Below, piece after piece: positions 1-8,546 of a stretch of 64,000 nucleotides of DNA. Positions within the stretch are counted from its first letter, which is position 1. The number at the start of each line of letters is the position of its first letter. The stretch covers positions 558,001 to 622,000 of the forward strand of contig CAVZZN010000003.1 of NCBI GenBank assembly GCA_963779805.1, written 5' to 3'. The position numbers were made by a program, and so were the translations under genes. The notes under the pieces are model-generated. The model had not been told where the DNA came from. It did no database searches and saw nothing but the letters and a program-made list of their open reading frames with translations. Origin of the DNA: CAIWHR01 sp963779805 (GTDB lineage Bacteria > Pseudomonadota > Gammaproteobacteria > Burkholderiales > Casimicrobiaceae).

Positions 1-458
1 CCGCAGATGGCGTATTGCGGCAGTTGCGGCGCGTGCGGATCGATGAACTGCGGCAGCACCGCGAGCATGAACACGATGCCCTTGGGATTGGTCGCGTTCA
101 CGAGGAAGCCGCGCAGGACCAGGCGACGCGGCTCGCCATGCGCGGTGTCCTCGCCATCCGCGGAAACCGGCGCAGCCTTCGCCCGCCATTGCTCGATGCC
201 GAGCCACGCGAGATACGCGGCGCCGAGCCACTTCACCGCCTCGAAGGCGGTGGCCGACGCGGCGAGCAGCGCGCCGAGTCCCGCCGCCACGATCACGAGC
301 ACGAGCAGGATGCCGAGCTGCAGGCCGACGATGTTCCACACCGCGCGCCGATAGCCGTAGCGCATGCCGGCGGTCATGCACGAGATCGCGCCCGCGCCCG
401 GCGACAGGCTGATCAGCCACGACGCCACGAAGAAAGCGAGCCAGGTCGAAAGCGCCAC
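1..458 (-). CDS. LysE/RhtB family amino-acid exporter (partial, runs off window start)
   Basis: Reading the minus strand from a GTG at 458 gives an uninterrupted hydrophobic protein beginning VALSTWLAFFVASWLISLSP and continuing past base 1, so the 3' part is missing. The SPGAGAISCMTAGMRYGYRR segment and the later NPKGIVFMLAVLPQF segment are typical of the LysE/RhtB translocator family, which exports amino acids or homoserine lactones across the inner membrane. An AGGA lies about 9 bases before the GTG. The start is 10 bases after the dsbD stop, so the two are probably cotranscribed. The substrate cannot be told from the sequence. About 152 codons are visible of the roughly 205 usual for the family. 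Confidence 0.85.
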   Translation of the reverse strand, partial: MALSTWLAFFVASWLISLSPGAGAISCMTAGMRYGYRRAVWNIVGLQLGILLVLVIVAAGLGALLAASATAFEAVKWLGAAYLAWLGIEQWRAKAAPVSADGEDTAHGEPRRLVLRGFLVNATNPKGIVFMLAVLPQFIDPHAPQLPQYAIC

Positions 459-468
459 GATTCTGGTC

Positions 469-2691
469 CTACTTGATCGGCTCGCTGTTCGGGAGAGAAG
501 CTTCCCGAACAGCGATCGTAGGTGTTGGTCTTATTGCGTCCAGTACCACTTGCCGGCTCAGGATCTCCGGCAGGAGCTGCGGCGGCTGTCCGGGACGGTA
601 GACGACGTACGCAGGCACGCCGTTGCGCCCGAGGCGCGCGAGCGCTTCGGTGATGACGGCGTCGCGGCGCGTCCAGTCGGCGCGCAGCAGCGCCACCCCC
701 GAGCGCGCGAACGCCGCGCGCGTGTCGGCGGTCTCGAGCACCAGGCGCTTGTTCACCTGGCACGTCACGCACCACGCCGCCGTGAAGTCGACGAACACGG
801 TGCGGCCCGCGGCCTGCAGCTCCGAGACCTTCGCGGGCGTGTAGGCGTCCCAGCCTCCACTGTCCGAAAGTCTCGCGGTGCGTGCCGCCGGTTCGCCCTC
901 GCCCGCGAACAGCGGCGCCGCGACGACGACACCCGCGGCGAGCGCTGCGACACCCGCGATCATCCAGCCGCGCGGACCGCCGCCGCGCACGATGCGCCAC
1001 GTCCACAGCACGAAACCGAGCGCGAGCAGCGCGAACAGCAACCGCACCACCGCGTCGTTGTCGCGCTGCGCACCGAGCACCCAGGCGAGCCAGATCACCG
1101 TTGCGTAGAGCGGGAACGCGAGCAGCTGCTTGAAGTGCGCGAGCCACGGCCCGGAGCGCGGCAGGCGCCGCCGCCATGCCGGGAACCACGCGAGCAGCGC
1201 GAAGGGCAACGCCATGCCCACGCCCAGCGCCCCGAACACCAGCAGCGTCGTCAACGCGGTTCCGGCAAGCGCGAACCCCAGCGCAGCGCCCATGAAAGGC
1301 GCGGTGCAGGGCGACGCGATGACCACCGCCAGCACGCCCGAGCCGAACGCATCCAGCGTGCGATTGCGCGACGTCCAGCCCGCAACACCCGACGGCGCGA
1401 ACTGGCCGAACTCGAACACGCCGGAGAGATTCAGTGCGAGCGCGAAGAAAAGCAGCGCGAGCACCGTCACCACGCCGGGCGACTGGAGCTGGAACCCCCA
1501 GCCGAGCTGCTCGCCTGCGGCACGCAATCCGAACAGCACGAACCCGAGCGCGAGGAACGTCAGCAGCACACCCGATGCGAACGCCATCGCTTCGGCCCGC
1601 ATCGTCGCCTTGCTGTCGTGGTGCCGGGCGAAGCCGAGCACCTTGATCGAGAGCACCGGGAAAACGCACGGCATGAGATTGAGCAGCACCCCGCCGCCGA
1701 GCGCGAAGAGCAGCGCGAGCGCGAGCGAGATGCCATTGCCCGACGTCGTCGGCGACGCGGCGGGTGCGAGATCGAGCGAGGCCGTGGGTGTGGCCGGACG
1801 CGCCCCGGCGGCGATCGTCCCCGAGAGCGGCACGTCGATCACCGCCGCCTTCACCTCGCTCGCGCCCGAGCCGAGGCCGTCGCTTGCCGTGAGCACGCCC
1901 GCGACGCGTTCGTAGCGTCCGGCGAACGCGCTCGAAACCGGCAGGACGATCTCGCGCGTCGCGCCGTCGCTGCCGACCTGCTGGGGCGCCGAGGGCTCGA
2001 TCCTGTCGGCTTCGAACGGAAAGAAGCGCAGCGTCCCTGCGGCTTTGCCGTTCCGCCTTCCGGCGTCATCGTCAGCCTGATGCGCGTGCCCTCGCCCTGC
2101 GCAGCGACGCGCCAACCCTGCAACGGGCGCGGAAGCGCGGCCCGCGTGGCCGCAATCGGGCCGCTCCAGCGCGCGTCGGGCGAAGCCGTGTTCGCCACGG
2201 GCAGCGTCAGCGCGAGATCCGCGCCTTCGGGGATGCAGGTCTCCTTGCAGACGAGCCAGTCGGCGCGGGCCTTGAGGGTCACCGGCGCGCCGACAGCAAG
2301 CCCGGGCGCGGCCTGCACGATCGACGAGGTGCAGCACCTCGTCCTCGTAGCCGTAGTTGAGCAGCGGACCCGCAGGAAGCGCCTTGGGTGCGGGCCACTG
2401 GATCGGCCCCGCCGCGACGCCTTCCGGCAGCGTCCACGCGAGCGTCGTGGGCAAGCCGGAATCGCCGGGATTGAGCCAGTACGTGTGCCAGCCCGGCGCG
2501 AGCTTCAGGCGCAGCGCGAGCGTCGTGCGGCCGCCGGGGACCAACGCGTTGTCGGCCGCGACCAGCTCGGCTTCGACGTGCGCCGTGCGCACGGCGTCCG
2601 CGCTCGCGCTGGGCGGCCCCAGGGCGAGCGCAAGCGCGGTCGCGCCCAGGAGAGCGCGCACGACGGAGCGAAGGGGTCGATGGAGTGACAT
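469..2691 (-). CDS. dsbD: Protein-disulfide reductase DsbD (two compensating frameshifts)
   Basis: DsbD carries electrons from cytoplasmic thioredoxin across the inner membrane to periplasmic thiol proteins and cytochrome c maturation. All three domains are visible. There is a signal peptide followed by an N-terminal periplasmic domain with the LVCKETCIPEG cysteine pair. A multi-spanning membrane domain carries NLMPCVFPVL and IASPCTAPFMG. A C-terminal thioredoxin-like domain carries AAWCVTCQVNK. The frame is lost near 2320 (one extra base) and regained near 2040 (one missing base, probably in a G run), so the segment between is readable only in a second frame. Length without the shifts is about 740 aa, normal for the family. 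The ATG at 2691 precedes a good signal peptide. A 13-bp inverted repeat lies in the last codons. Confidence 0.9.
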   Translation of the reverse strand: MSLHRPLRSVVRALLGATALALALGPPSASADAVRTAHVEAELVAADNALVPGGRTTLALRLKLAPGWHTYWLNPGDSGLPTTLAWTLPEGVAAGPIQWPAPKALPAGPLLNYGYEDEVLHLVDRAGRARACCRRAGDPQGPRRLARLQGDLHPRRRGSRADAARGEHGFARRALERPDCGHAGRASAPVAGLARRCAGRGHAHQADDDAGRRNGKAAGTLRFFPFEADRIEPSAPQQVGSDGATREIVLPVSSAFAGRYERVAGVLTASDGLGSGASEVKAAVIDVPLSGTIAAGARPATPTASLDLAPAASPTTSGNGISLALALLFALGGGVLLNLMPCVFPVLSIKVLGFARHHDSKATMRAEAMAFASGVLLTFLALGFVLFGLRAAGEQLGWGFQLQSPGVVTVLALLFFALALNLSGVFEFGQFAPSGVAGWTSRNRTLDAFGSGVLAVVIASPCTAPFMGAALGFALAGTALTTLLVFGALGVGMALPFALLAWFPAWRRRLPRSGPWLAHFKQLLAFPLYATVIWLAWVLGAQRDNDAVVRLLFALLALGFVLWTWRIVRGGGPRGWMIAGVAALAAGVVVAAPLFAGEGEPAARTARLSDSGGWDAYTPAKVSELQAAGRTVFVDFTAAWCVTCQVNKRLVLETADTRAAFARSGVALLRADWTRRDAVITEALARLGRNGVPAYVVYRPGQPPQLLPEILSRQVVLDAIRPTPTIAVREASLPNSEPIK
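482..515. repeat. 13-bp perfect inverted repeat inside the dsbD 3' end
   Basis: TCGCTGTTCGGGA at 482-494 pairs perfectly with TCCCGAACAGCGA at 503-515 across an 8-base loop. It lies inside the last codons of dsbD, 11 bases before its stop, and just ahead of the lysE-like start. There is no following T run on either strand, so it is not a classical intrinsic terminator. It could be an mRNA 3' hairpin, an attenuator before lysE, or a protein-binding site. Confidence 0.6.
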
Positions 2692-2988
2692 GGGGGTGGC
2701 TGTGGCGGCTCTGCCGCGCGGCCCGTCCGGATCGGCACGGCGCCTGGACGGCGGTCCTGCGTCATTTTAGCGGCGTCGGGCCATCGCTCCCGCCCGGTCG
2801 ACGCCATCCTTTGATGCAGGTCGGCCTTTTGCGTTCCGGAGGCCCGTTGCGTGCTGCTGCCGGCAATGCGGCCAACGCCCCGGCGCCCGCTCCTATTCCG
2901 TGACCCCGATCGCGCAACCGCATCCCGCCGCGGCCCGCCGAACGCTCGCTGGTCGGAGACGGATCGCGACCGGCCTGCGTTCGGGAGC

Positions 2989-3032
2989 GTCAGCCGACCG
3001 TCAGCCTACCGTCAGGGTACCGACAGCTTGGC
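2989..3032 (+). promoter_or_regulatory. Four 11-bp direct repeats upstream of the cytochrome-porin gene
   Basis: GTCAG recurs at 2989, 3000 and 3011, with the variant GACAG at 3022, exactly 11 bases apart. The units are GTCAGCCGACC, GTCAGCCTACC, GTCAGGGTACC and GACAGCTTGGC. Tandem half-sites one helical turn apart are characteristic of OmpR/PhoB-family response regulators. The array sits about 90 bases before the GTG of the cytochrome-porin gene. The rest of the 2692-3123 intergenic stretch shows no convincing gene. The cognate regulator is not in the window. Confidence 0.5.
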
Positions 3033-3123
3033 ATGGGACATTGCCGGGACCGACAAGCGTCGGGGCCTACGCGACAAAGGCGCGCATGCCCCGACTCGAT
3101 TCATTCCGAAAGCGAGGTTTCAG

Positions 3124-4600
3124 GTGGCCAAGGCAGACGGAAGTGCCGTCAACGCCGTGAGCACGGGGGCGGCGGCACGCCCGGCCAGGTTCCGCTCGGC
3201 GGTCGTCGCGTCGGCGGTCCTGCTGGCGCTCGCGTGGATCGCTCCCGCGCAAGCCGTCCCCGCCTACGCGCGCCAGACAGGCCAGGAGTGCATCGCCTGC
3301 CACGTGAGCTTTCCCGAGCTGACGCCCTACGGCCGCTACTTCAAGCTGACCGGCTACACGATCGGCAAGACGGCGTTCTCGTCGCAAGGCTTCAACTTCG
3401 TTCCGCTCGCCGTCATGGCGCAGGCGTCGGTCACCAACACGCGCAAGAACACGGCCGATCGATCCGGATACCGGCGACACCGTATCCGTCAACCAGCGCA
3501 ACAACAGCGTCGTGCTTCAGCGGCGCCAGCCTCTTCCTCGCGGGGAAGGTCAACGACTACGCCGGCGGCTTCATCCAGTGGTCGTACGACAACCTCGCCA
3601 CCACGGCGGACGGCACGCTCGGCGGCCACAGCGGCATCGACAACACGGACCTGCGGGTCGTCGGCAAGCTACTCCGCTGCAGGCGCCGCGGAACCCGACC
3701 TGATCTTCGGCGCGACGCTGCACAACAACCCCACGATGCAGGACGTCTGGAACAGCACGCCGGCCTTCGGGTTCCCGTACACCGCGTCGCCGCTGGCAAG
3801 CACGCCGGCCGCCGCCACGATGCTCGATGGCGGGCTTGCCCAGCAGGTGGCGGGCATGGGCGGCTACGTCGTTCTGGAAGAAGTCGGTCTATGGAGAGCT
3901 TTCCTTCTACCGCACCGCCGACGGCGCGTTCTCGGTGCTGCGCTCGGGACAGGACATCCACACGGACGGCGGCGTCGCCGCACTGAAGGGGCTCAACCCC
4001 TACTGGCGCCTCGCGTACAGCCACGACTGGGGCCCGAACTCGATGATGGTGGGCACGTACGGCATGCTGGCCGATCGCTATCCCAGCAACCTGCAAACCT
4101 CGACCCCGACCGATCGCTACCGCGACGTCGCGGTCGATGCGCAGTACCAGTACATCACCGACCCCCACACCTTCACCGCGCAGGTGACCTACATCGACGA
4201 GAAGCAGTCGTACGACGCGAGCTTCCCGGTGACGGCCGGGACGGGCGCGGGCATCGGCGCCGGTCCGACGCCGGAGAATCCGACGGACAAGCTGCACACC
4301 TTCAAGGCCAAGGCGACGTACTACCGCGACCGCAAGTATGGCGGCACGCTCGCGTACTTCTCCACCACCGGCAGCGCCGACGCCGGACTCTACGGCACGG
4401 ATCCCAACGGCGACGCGATGAAGCCGGACAGCAGCGGGTACATCGCCGAGCTCGATTACCTGCCGATCCAGAATGTCCGGCTGATGCTGCAGTACACGGC
4501 CTACAACAAGTTCGATGGCGCGTCGACCAACTACGACGGCAACGGCCGCAATGCGCGCGACAACAACACCGCGTTCCTGAACGTATGGGTCGCGTTTTGA
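3124..4600 (+). CDS. Outer-membrane monoheme cytochrome c-porin fusion (four frameshifts)
   Basis: The protein begins with a signal peptide ending APAQA and then PAYARQTGQECIACHVSFPE, which holds one CxxCH heme c site within the first 25 mature residues. The remaining roughly 430 residues have the alternating aromatic/polar pattern of a beta-barrel (for example YWRLAYSHDW, YRDVAVDAQYQYI) and end in VWVAF, a typical outer-membrane C-terminal phenylalanine. A heme domain fused to a barrel is the layout of Cyc2-type electron conduits, but I cannot show direct homology to Cyc2. The reading frame shifts near 3462, 3525, 3672 and 3870, each explained by one extra base; the corrected length is about 490 aa. 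The GTG at 3124 has GAGG 6 bases upstream. A cytochrome c4 gene follows 74 bases downstream. Confidence 0.75.
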
Positions 4601-4674
4601 ACCGTCACCCCGACGCGATCCGACGAGCGAGCGGCCCGCGCTGCCGCCGGTGCGACGAACGTGGAGGCTCGCCT

Positions 4675-5292
4675 ATGGCCCGCCATTGCGCGACCCTGCT
4701 CGCGCTGCTCCTGCTGGGTACCGTGACCGGAGCGGGAGCTCAGGGCACGGCGCCGATCAAGAAAGCCGCCGAGGAGAAGGCCGTCAATCTCTGCTCGACG
4801 TGCCACGGTCCGCGCGGGATCAGCACCTCGCCCGAATTCCCGATCCTTGCGGCGCAACGCAAGGAGTACCTCGAGGCGCAGATCGAGGCGTTCCGCAAGA
4901 AGACGCGTGCCGAGAAGGACGCCCACGACTTCATGTGGGGCATCGCCGGCAATCTCGACCCGGCGATCATCGACGGCATCGCGGCGTATTACGCGGCGCA
5001 GCCGCCCGCCCCCGGCCGCGTCGACGATCCCGCGCTGGTCGCGAAGGGGAAGCAGCTGTTCGACAAGGGCGTGCCGGACCGAGGGATCCCGGCGTGCCAG
5101 GCGTGCCACGGCGCGGACGCCGCCGGCGCGAACGCCTTCCCGCGTCTCGCCGGTCAGCACGCCAAGTACGTGGCGAAGCAGCTCAACTTCATCCAGTCGC
5201 TCGTTCGCGCGGCGCCCGTCATGCACGGCATCGTCAAGGATCTCACTCCGGACGAGATCCAGGCGCTCGCCGCCTACGTGCAATCCCTGTAG
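4675..5292 (+). CDS. Diheme cytochrome c4-type protein
   Basis: This 205-residue protein has a signal peptide (LLALLLLGTVTGAGAQG) and two cytochrome c domains. The heme sites are CSTCH and CQACH, with likely Met axial ligands in DFMWGIA and PVMHGIV. Size and duplication match the periplasmic cytochrome c4 family, which passes electrons to terminal oxidases. GGAGG lies 8 bases before the ATG. It follows the cytochrome-porin gene by 74 bases, so it may accept electrons from that outer-membrane protein. The pairing is inferred from position only. The gene is intact. Confidence 0.88.
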   Translation: MARHCATLLALLLLGTVTGAGAQGTAPIKKAAEEKAVNLCSTCHGPRGISTSPEFPILAAQRKEYLEAQIEAFRKKTRAEKDAHDFMWGIAGNLDPAIIDGIAAYYAAQPPAPGRVDDPALVAKGKQLFDKGVPDRGIPACQACHGADAAGANAFPRLAGQHAKYVAKQLNFIQSLVRAAPVMHGIVKDLTPDEIQALAAYVQSL

Positions 5293-5346
5293 CCGGCCGG
5301 TCGGCGCACGGCCGGAGCCCGCCCCGGGGGGCGTCGATGCGGCCGG

Positions 5347-5352
5347 TATAAT
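5347..5352 (+). promoter_or_regulatory. TATAAT -10 element before leuS
   Basis: A perfect TATAAT lies 45 bases before the leuS ATG in otherwise GC-rich DNA. No good -35 box is visible at the usual distance, so the call rests on the -10 hexamer and its position. Confidence 0.55.
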
Positions 5353-5396
5353 CAGCCCTTTGCCCGAAGGGCCGGCGCTGTTGCCGCCGCGAATCC

Positions 5397-8021
5397 ATGC
5401 AGCCCTACACCCCCGCCGAGATCGAAGCCGCCGCGCAGGCCGCGTGGCGCGCCGCCGACGTGTATCGCGCCCAGGAAGTCGAAGGCGCGCGCAAGTTCTA
5501 CTGCGTGTCCATGCTGCCCTACCCTTCCGGGAAGCTGCACATGGGCCACGTGCGCAACTACACGATCAACGACGTGATGTACCGGTACCTGCGCATGAAC
5601 GGCTGGAACGTGCTCATGCCCATGGGGTGGGACGCGTTCGGCCTGCCCGCCGAGAACGCGGCGATGAAGAACGGCGTGCCGCCCGCGCGCTGGACCTACG
5701 ACAACATCGCCACGATGAAGGGCCAGATGCAGGCGATGGGGCTTGCGATCGACTGGTCGCGCGAGGTCGCGAGCTGCGATCCCGCGTACTACCGGTGGAA
5801 CCAGTGGTTCTTCCTCAGGATGCTCGAGAAGGGCATCGCGTACAAGAAGACCGGCGTCGTGAACTGGGATCCCGGCCGACCAGACGGTGCTCGCGAACGA
5901 GCAGGTCATCGACGGCCGCGGCTGGCGCTCGGGCGCGCTCGTCGAGAAGCGCGAGATCCCGATGTACTACCTGCGCATCACCGACTACGCCGAGGAGCTC
6001 CTCGCGTATCTCGACAAGATGCCCGGCTGGCCCGAGCGCGTGAAGACGATGCAGGCCAACTGGATCGGCAAGAGCGTGGGCGTGCGCTTCGCGTTCCCGC
6101 ACGCCATCCGCGACGAGCGCGGCGGCAGCGGCGATCGGCGACGGCCGCATGTACGTGTTCACCACGCGCGCCGACACGATCATGGGCGTCACGTTCTGCG
6201 CGGTCGCGGCGGAGCATCCGCTCGCGACGCACGCGGCGCGCACGCAATCCTGCCCTCGCGGCGTTCATCGACGAATGCAAGCGCGGCAGCGTCATGGAAG
6301 CCGACATCGCGACCATGGAGAAGAAGGGCATGCCGACCGGCCTCACGGTCACGCATCCCCTGACCGGCGAGCAGGTTGCGGTGTGGGTGGGCAATTACGT
6401 GCTGATGGGCTACGGCGACGGCGCCGTCATGGGCGTGCCCGCGCACGACGAGCGCGACTTCGCGTTCGCGTTGAAGTACGGCCTGCCGATCAGGCAGGTG
6501 ATCGCGGTCGAGGGCGAGACGTTCAGCGACAAGGCGTGGCAGCCGTGGTACGCCGACAAGCTGCGCGGCGCGTGCGTGCATTCCGGCAAGTACGACGGCC
6601 TCGCCTACGAAGCCGCGGTCGATGCGGTGGCGGCGGACCTTGGCGCGAAGGGACTGGGCGAAAAGAAGGTCACGTTCCGCCTGCGCGACTGGGGCATCTC
6701 GCGCCAGCGCTACTGGGGCACGCCGATCCCGATCATCCATTGCGATGCGTGCGGCGACGTCCCGGTGCCGGAGAAGGATCTCCCGGTCATCCTGCCCGAG
6801 GACTGCGTGCCCGACGGCAGCGGCAACCCGCTCAACAAGCGCGAGGACTTCCTCGCGGTCGATTGCCCGAAATGCGGGGCGAAGGCACGGCGCGAGACGG
6901 ACACGATGGACACGTTCGTCGACTCGTCCTGGTACTACATGCGCTACACGTGTCCCGACGCGCCGGCGATGGTCGACGGCCGCAACGACTACTGGATGCC
7001 GATGGACCAGTACATCGGCGGCATCGAGCACGCGATCCTGCACCTGCTCTACGCGCGCTTCTGGACCAAGGTGATGCGCGACCTCGGTCTCGTGAAGATC
7101 GACGAGCCGTTCACGCGGCTGCTCACGCAGGGCATGGTGCTCAACCACATCTACTCCCGGCGCGGCGCGTCCGGCGGCATCGATTACTTCTGGCCGCAGG
7201 ACGTGGAGAACGTGTACGGCGACGACGGGCGCATCGTCGGGGCGAAGCTCAAGGCCGACGGCTCGGCGGTCGACTACGACGGCGTGGGCACGATGTCGAA
7301 GTCGAAGAACAACGGCGTCGATCCGCAGGAGCTCATCGACAAGTACGGCGCCGACACCGCGCGCCACTTCGTGATGTCGGCCGCCCCGCCGGAAGCGACG
7401 ATGGAGTGGTCCGACGCCGGCGTGGAAGGCAGCTATCGCTTCCTGAGGCGGTTGTGGACGTTCGCGGCCGCGCGGGCCGACGCCGTGCGCAGCGCAGGCG
7501 ACGCGGTGGCTTCGCTCGACGACGCCCTGCGCACCATTCGGCGCGAGCTGCACCTCACGTTGAAGCAGGCGAACTACGACTACGAGCGCGTGCAGTACAA
7601 CACGGTCGTGTCGGCCGGCTACAAGATGCTCAATGCGCTCGAGACCGTGCCGATGGACGCACCCGGTGCCGCGCCCCTCGTGCGGGAAGGCCTGTCCATC
7701 CTGCTGCGCGTGCTCTACCCCGTGACGCCGCACATCGCGTGTGCGCTGTGGGAGGAGCTCGGTTTTGCAGGCTCGATCGGCAGCCTGCTCGATGCCGCAT
7801 GGCCCAACGTGGATGCGGCCGCGCTGGTGCAGCAACAGATCGAGCTCGTGCTGCAGGTCAACGGCAAGCTGCGCGGCAAGGTCGTGGTGCCTGCCGATGC
7901 GGATCGCGCGGCGATCGAAGCCGCCGCGCGCGCGAGCGCCGAGGTGGCGAAGCACGCCGCCGGCGCGCCGATCAAGAAGGTGGTCATCGTACCGGGACGC
8001 CTCGTCAATGTGGTCGTCTGA
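5397..8021 (+). CDS. leuS: Leucyl-tRNA synthetase (three frameshifts)
   Basis: LeuS charges tRNA-Leu in the cytoplasm. It shows MLPYPSGKLHMGHVRNYTI with the class I HIGH-type HMGH, the editing (CP1) domain, the GTMSKSKNNGVDP KMSKS loop, and the C-terminal anticodon-binding and extension domain. The ATG at 5397 begins MQPYTPAEIEAAAQ. The frame is lost near 5875 (in DPxDQTVLANEQ), shifts again near 6125 and returns near 6245. Each shift is one extra base, so the open frame looks continuous while the middle is mistranslated. With correction the protein is about 873 aa, normal for the family. The gene is essential, which argues that the shifts are sequence errors. It overlaps lptE by 14 bases. 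Confidence 0.95.
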   Translation: MQPYTPAEIEAAAQAAWRAADVYRAQEVEGARKFYCVSMLPYPSGKLHMGHVRNYTINDVMYRYLRMNGWNVLMPMGWDAFGLPAENAAMKNGVPPARWTYDNIATMKGQMQAMGLAIDWSREVASCDPAYYRWNQWFFLRMLEKGIAYKKTGVVNWDPGRPDGARERAGHRRPRLALGRARREARDPDVLPAHHRLRRGAPRVSRQDARLARAREDDAGQLDRQERGRALRVPARHPRRARRQRRSATAACTCSPRAPTRSWASRSARSRRSIRSRRTRRARNPALAAFIDECKRGSVMEADIATMEKKGMPTGLTVTHPLTGEQVAVWVGNYVLMGYGDGAVMGVPAHDERDFAFALKYGLPIRQVIAVEGETFSDKAWQPWYADKLRGACVHSGKYDGLAYEAAVDAVAADLGAKGLGEKKVTFRLRDWGISRQRYWGTPIPIIHCDACGDVPVPEKDLPVILPEDCVPDGSGNPLNKREDFLAVDCPKCGAKARRETDTMDTFVDSSWYYMRYTCPDAPAMVDGRNDYWMPMDQYIGGIEHAILHLLYARFWTKVMRDLGLVKIDEPFTRLLTQGMVLNHIYSRRGASGGIDYFWPQDVENVYGDDGRIVGAKLKADGSAVDYDGVGTMSKSKNNGVDPQELIDKYGADTARHFVMSAAPPEATMEWSDAGVEGSYRFLRRLWTFAAARADAVRSAGDAVASLDDALRTIRRELHLTLKQANYDYERVQYNTVVSAGYKMLNALETVPMDAPGAAPLVREGLSILLRVLYPVTPHIACALWEELGFAGSIGSLLDAAWPNVDAAALVQQQIELVLQVNGKLRGKVVVPADADRAAIEAAARASAEVAKHAAGAPIKKVVIVPGRLVNVVV

Positions 8022-8530
8022 GCGGCGCCGCGTCCTGCGCCGGGCGGGCGCTGCGCTCGCCGTCGTTGCCCTCGCGAGCACGGGCGGTTGCGGATTCCAC
8101 CTGCGCGGCAGCGCGAGCTTCGCGTTCAAGTCGGTCTACGTGAACGGGTCCGACGCCGACCCGTTCGTGCGCGAGCTGCGCCGCGCCATCGAGGCCTCCG
8201 GCGGGGCCGTGCTCGCGACGGCGCCCACCACGGCCCAGGTCACGCTCGACATCACCGGGCCCGCGGACGACAAGCAGGTGCTCTCGCTCTCCAGCGGCGG
8301 ACGCGTGCGCGAATACCAGCTCGTGAAGCGCGTCGGCATCGCGCTGCACGATCCGAACGGCCGCGACTGGCTGCCCGCCGCCGACGTGCAGGTGCGTGCG
8401 CAGCTACACGTTCAACGAGTCGGAAGTGCTCGCGCGCGAGGCGCAGGAAGTGCAGCTGCTGAAGGAGATGCAGAGCGATCTCGTGCAGCAGATCATCCGT
8501 CGCCTGCAGGCGGCGCACGCGCCGGCGTAG
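8008..8530 (+). CDS. lptE: LPS-assembly lipoprotein LptE (one frameshift)
   Basis: LptE is the outer-membrane lipoprotein that plugs LptD during lipopolysaccharide insertion. The ATG at 8008 lies inside the end of leuS. It encodes a basic start, a hydrophobic stretch and the lipobox-like ASTGGCGFHLRG, where the Cys would be lipidated. Downstream are the family segments VREYQLVKRV, SYTFNESEVLAREAQE and MQSDLVQQIIRRL. One extra base near 8400 splits the gene between two frames. Length is 523 bases, that is 3n+1, as expected for a single insertion in a gene of about 173 codons. The leuS-lptE-holA order is standard in proteobacteria. Confidence 0.9.
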
Positions 8531-8546
8531 CGGCCGGAGCCACGCG

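Noticed and set aside
364..2688. 774-codon plus-strand frame opposite dsbD
   Set aside because: Arg/Glu/His-rich antisense shadow typical of high-GC DNA; dsbD on the other strand has clear domains.
5397..8021. leuS as a pseudogene
   Set aside because: Three +1 shifts restore the frame, all motifs are intact and the gene is essential; sequence error is more likely.
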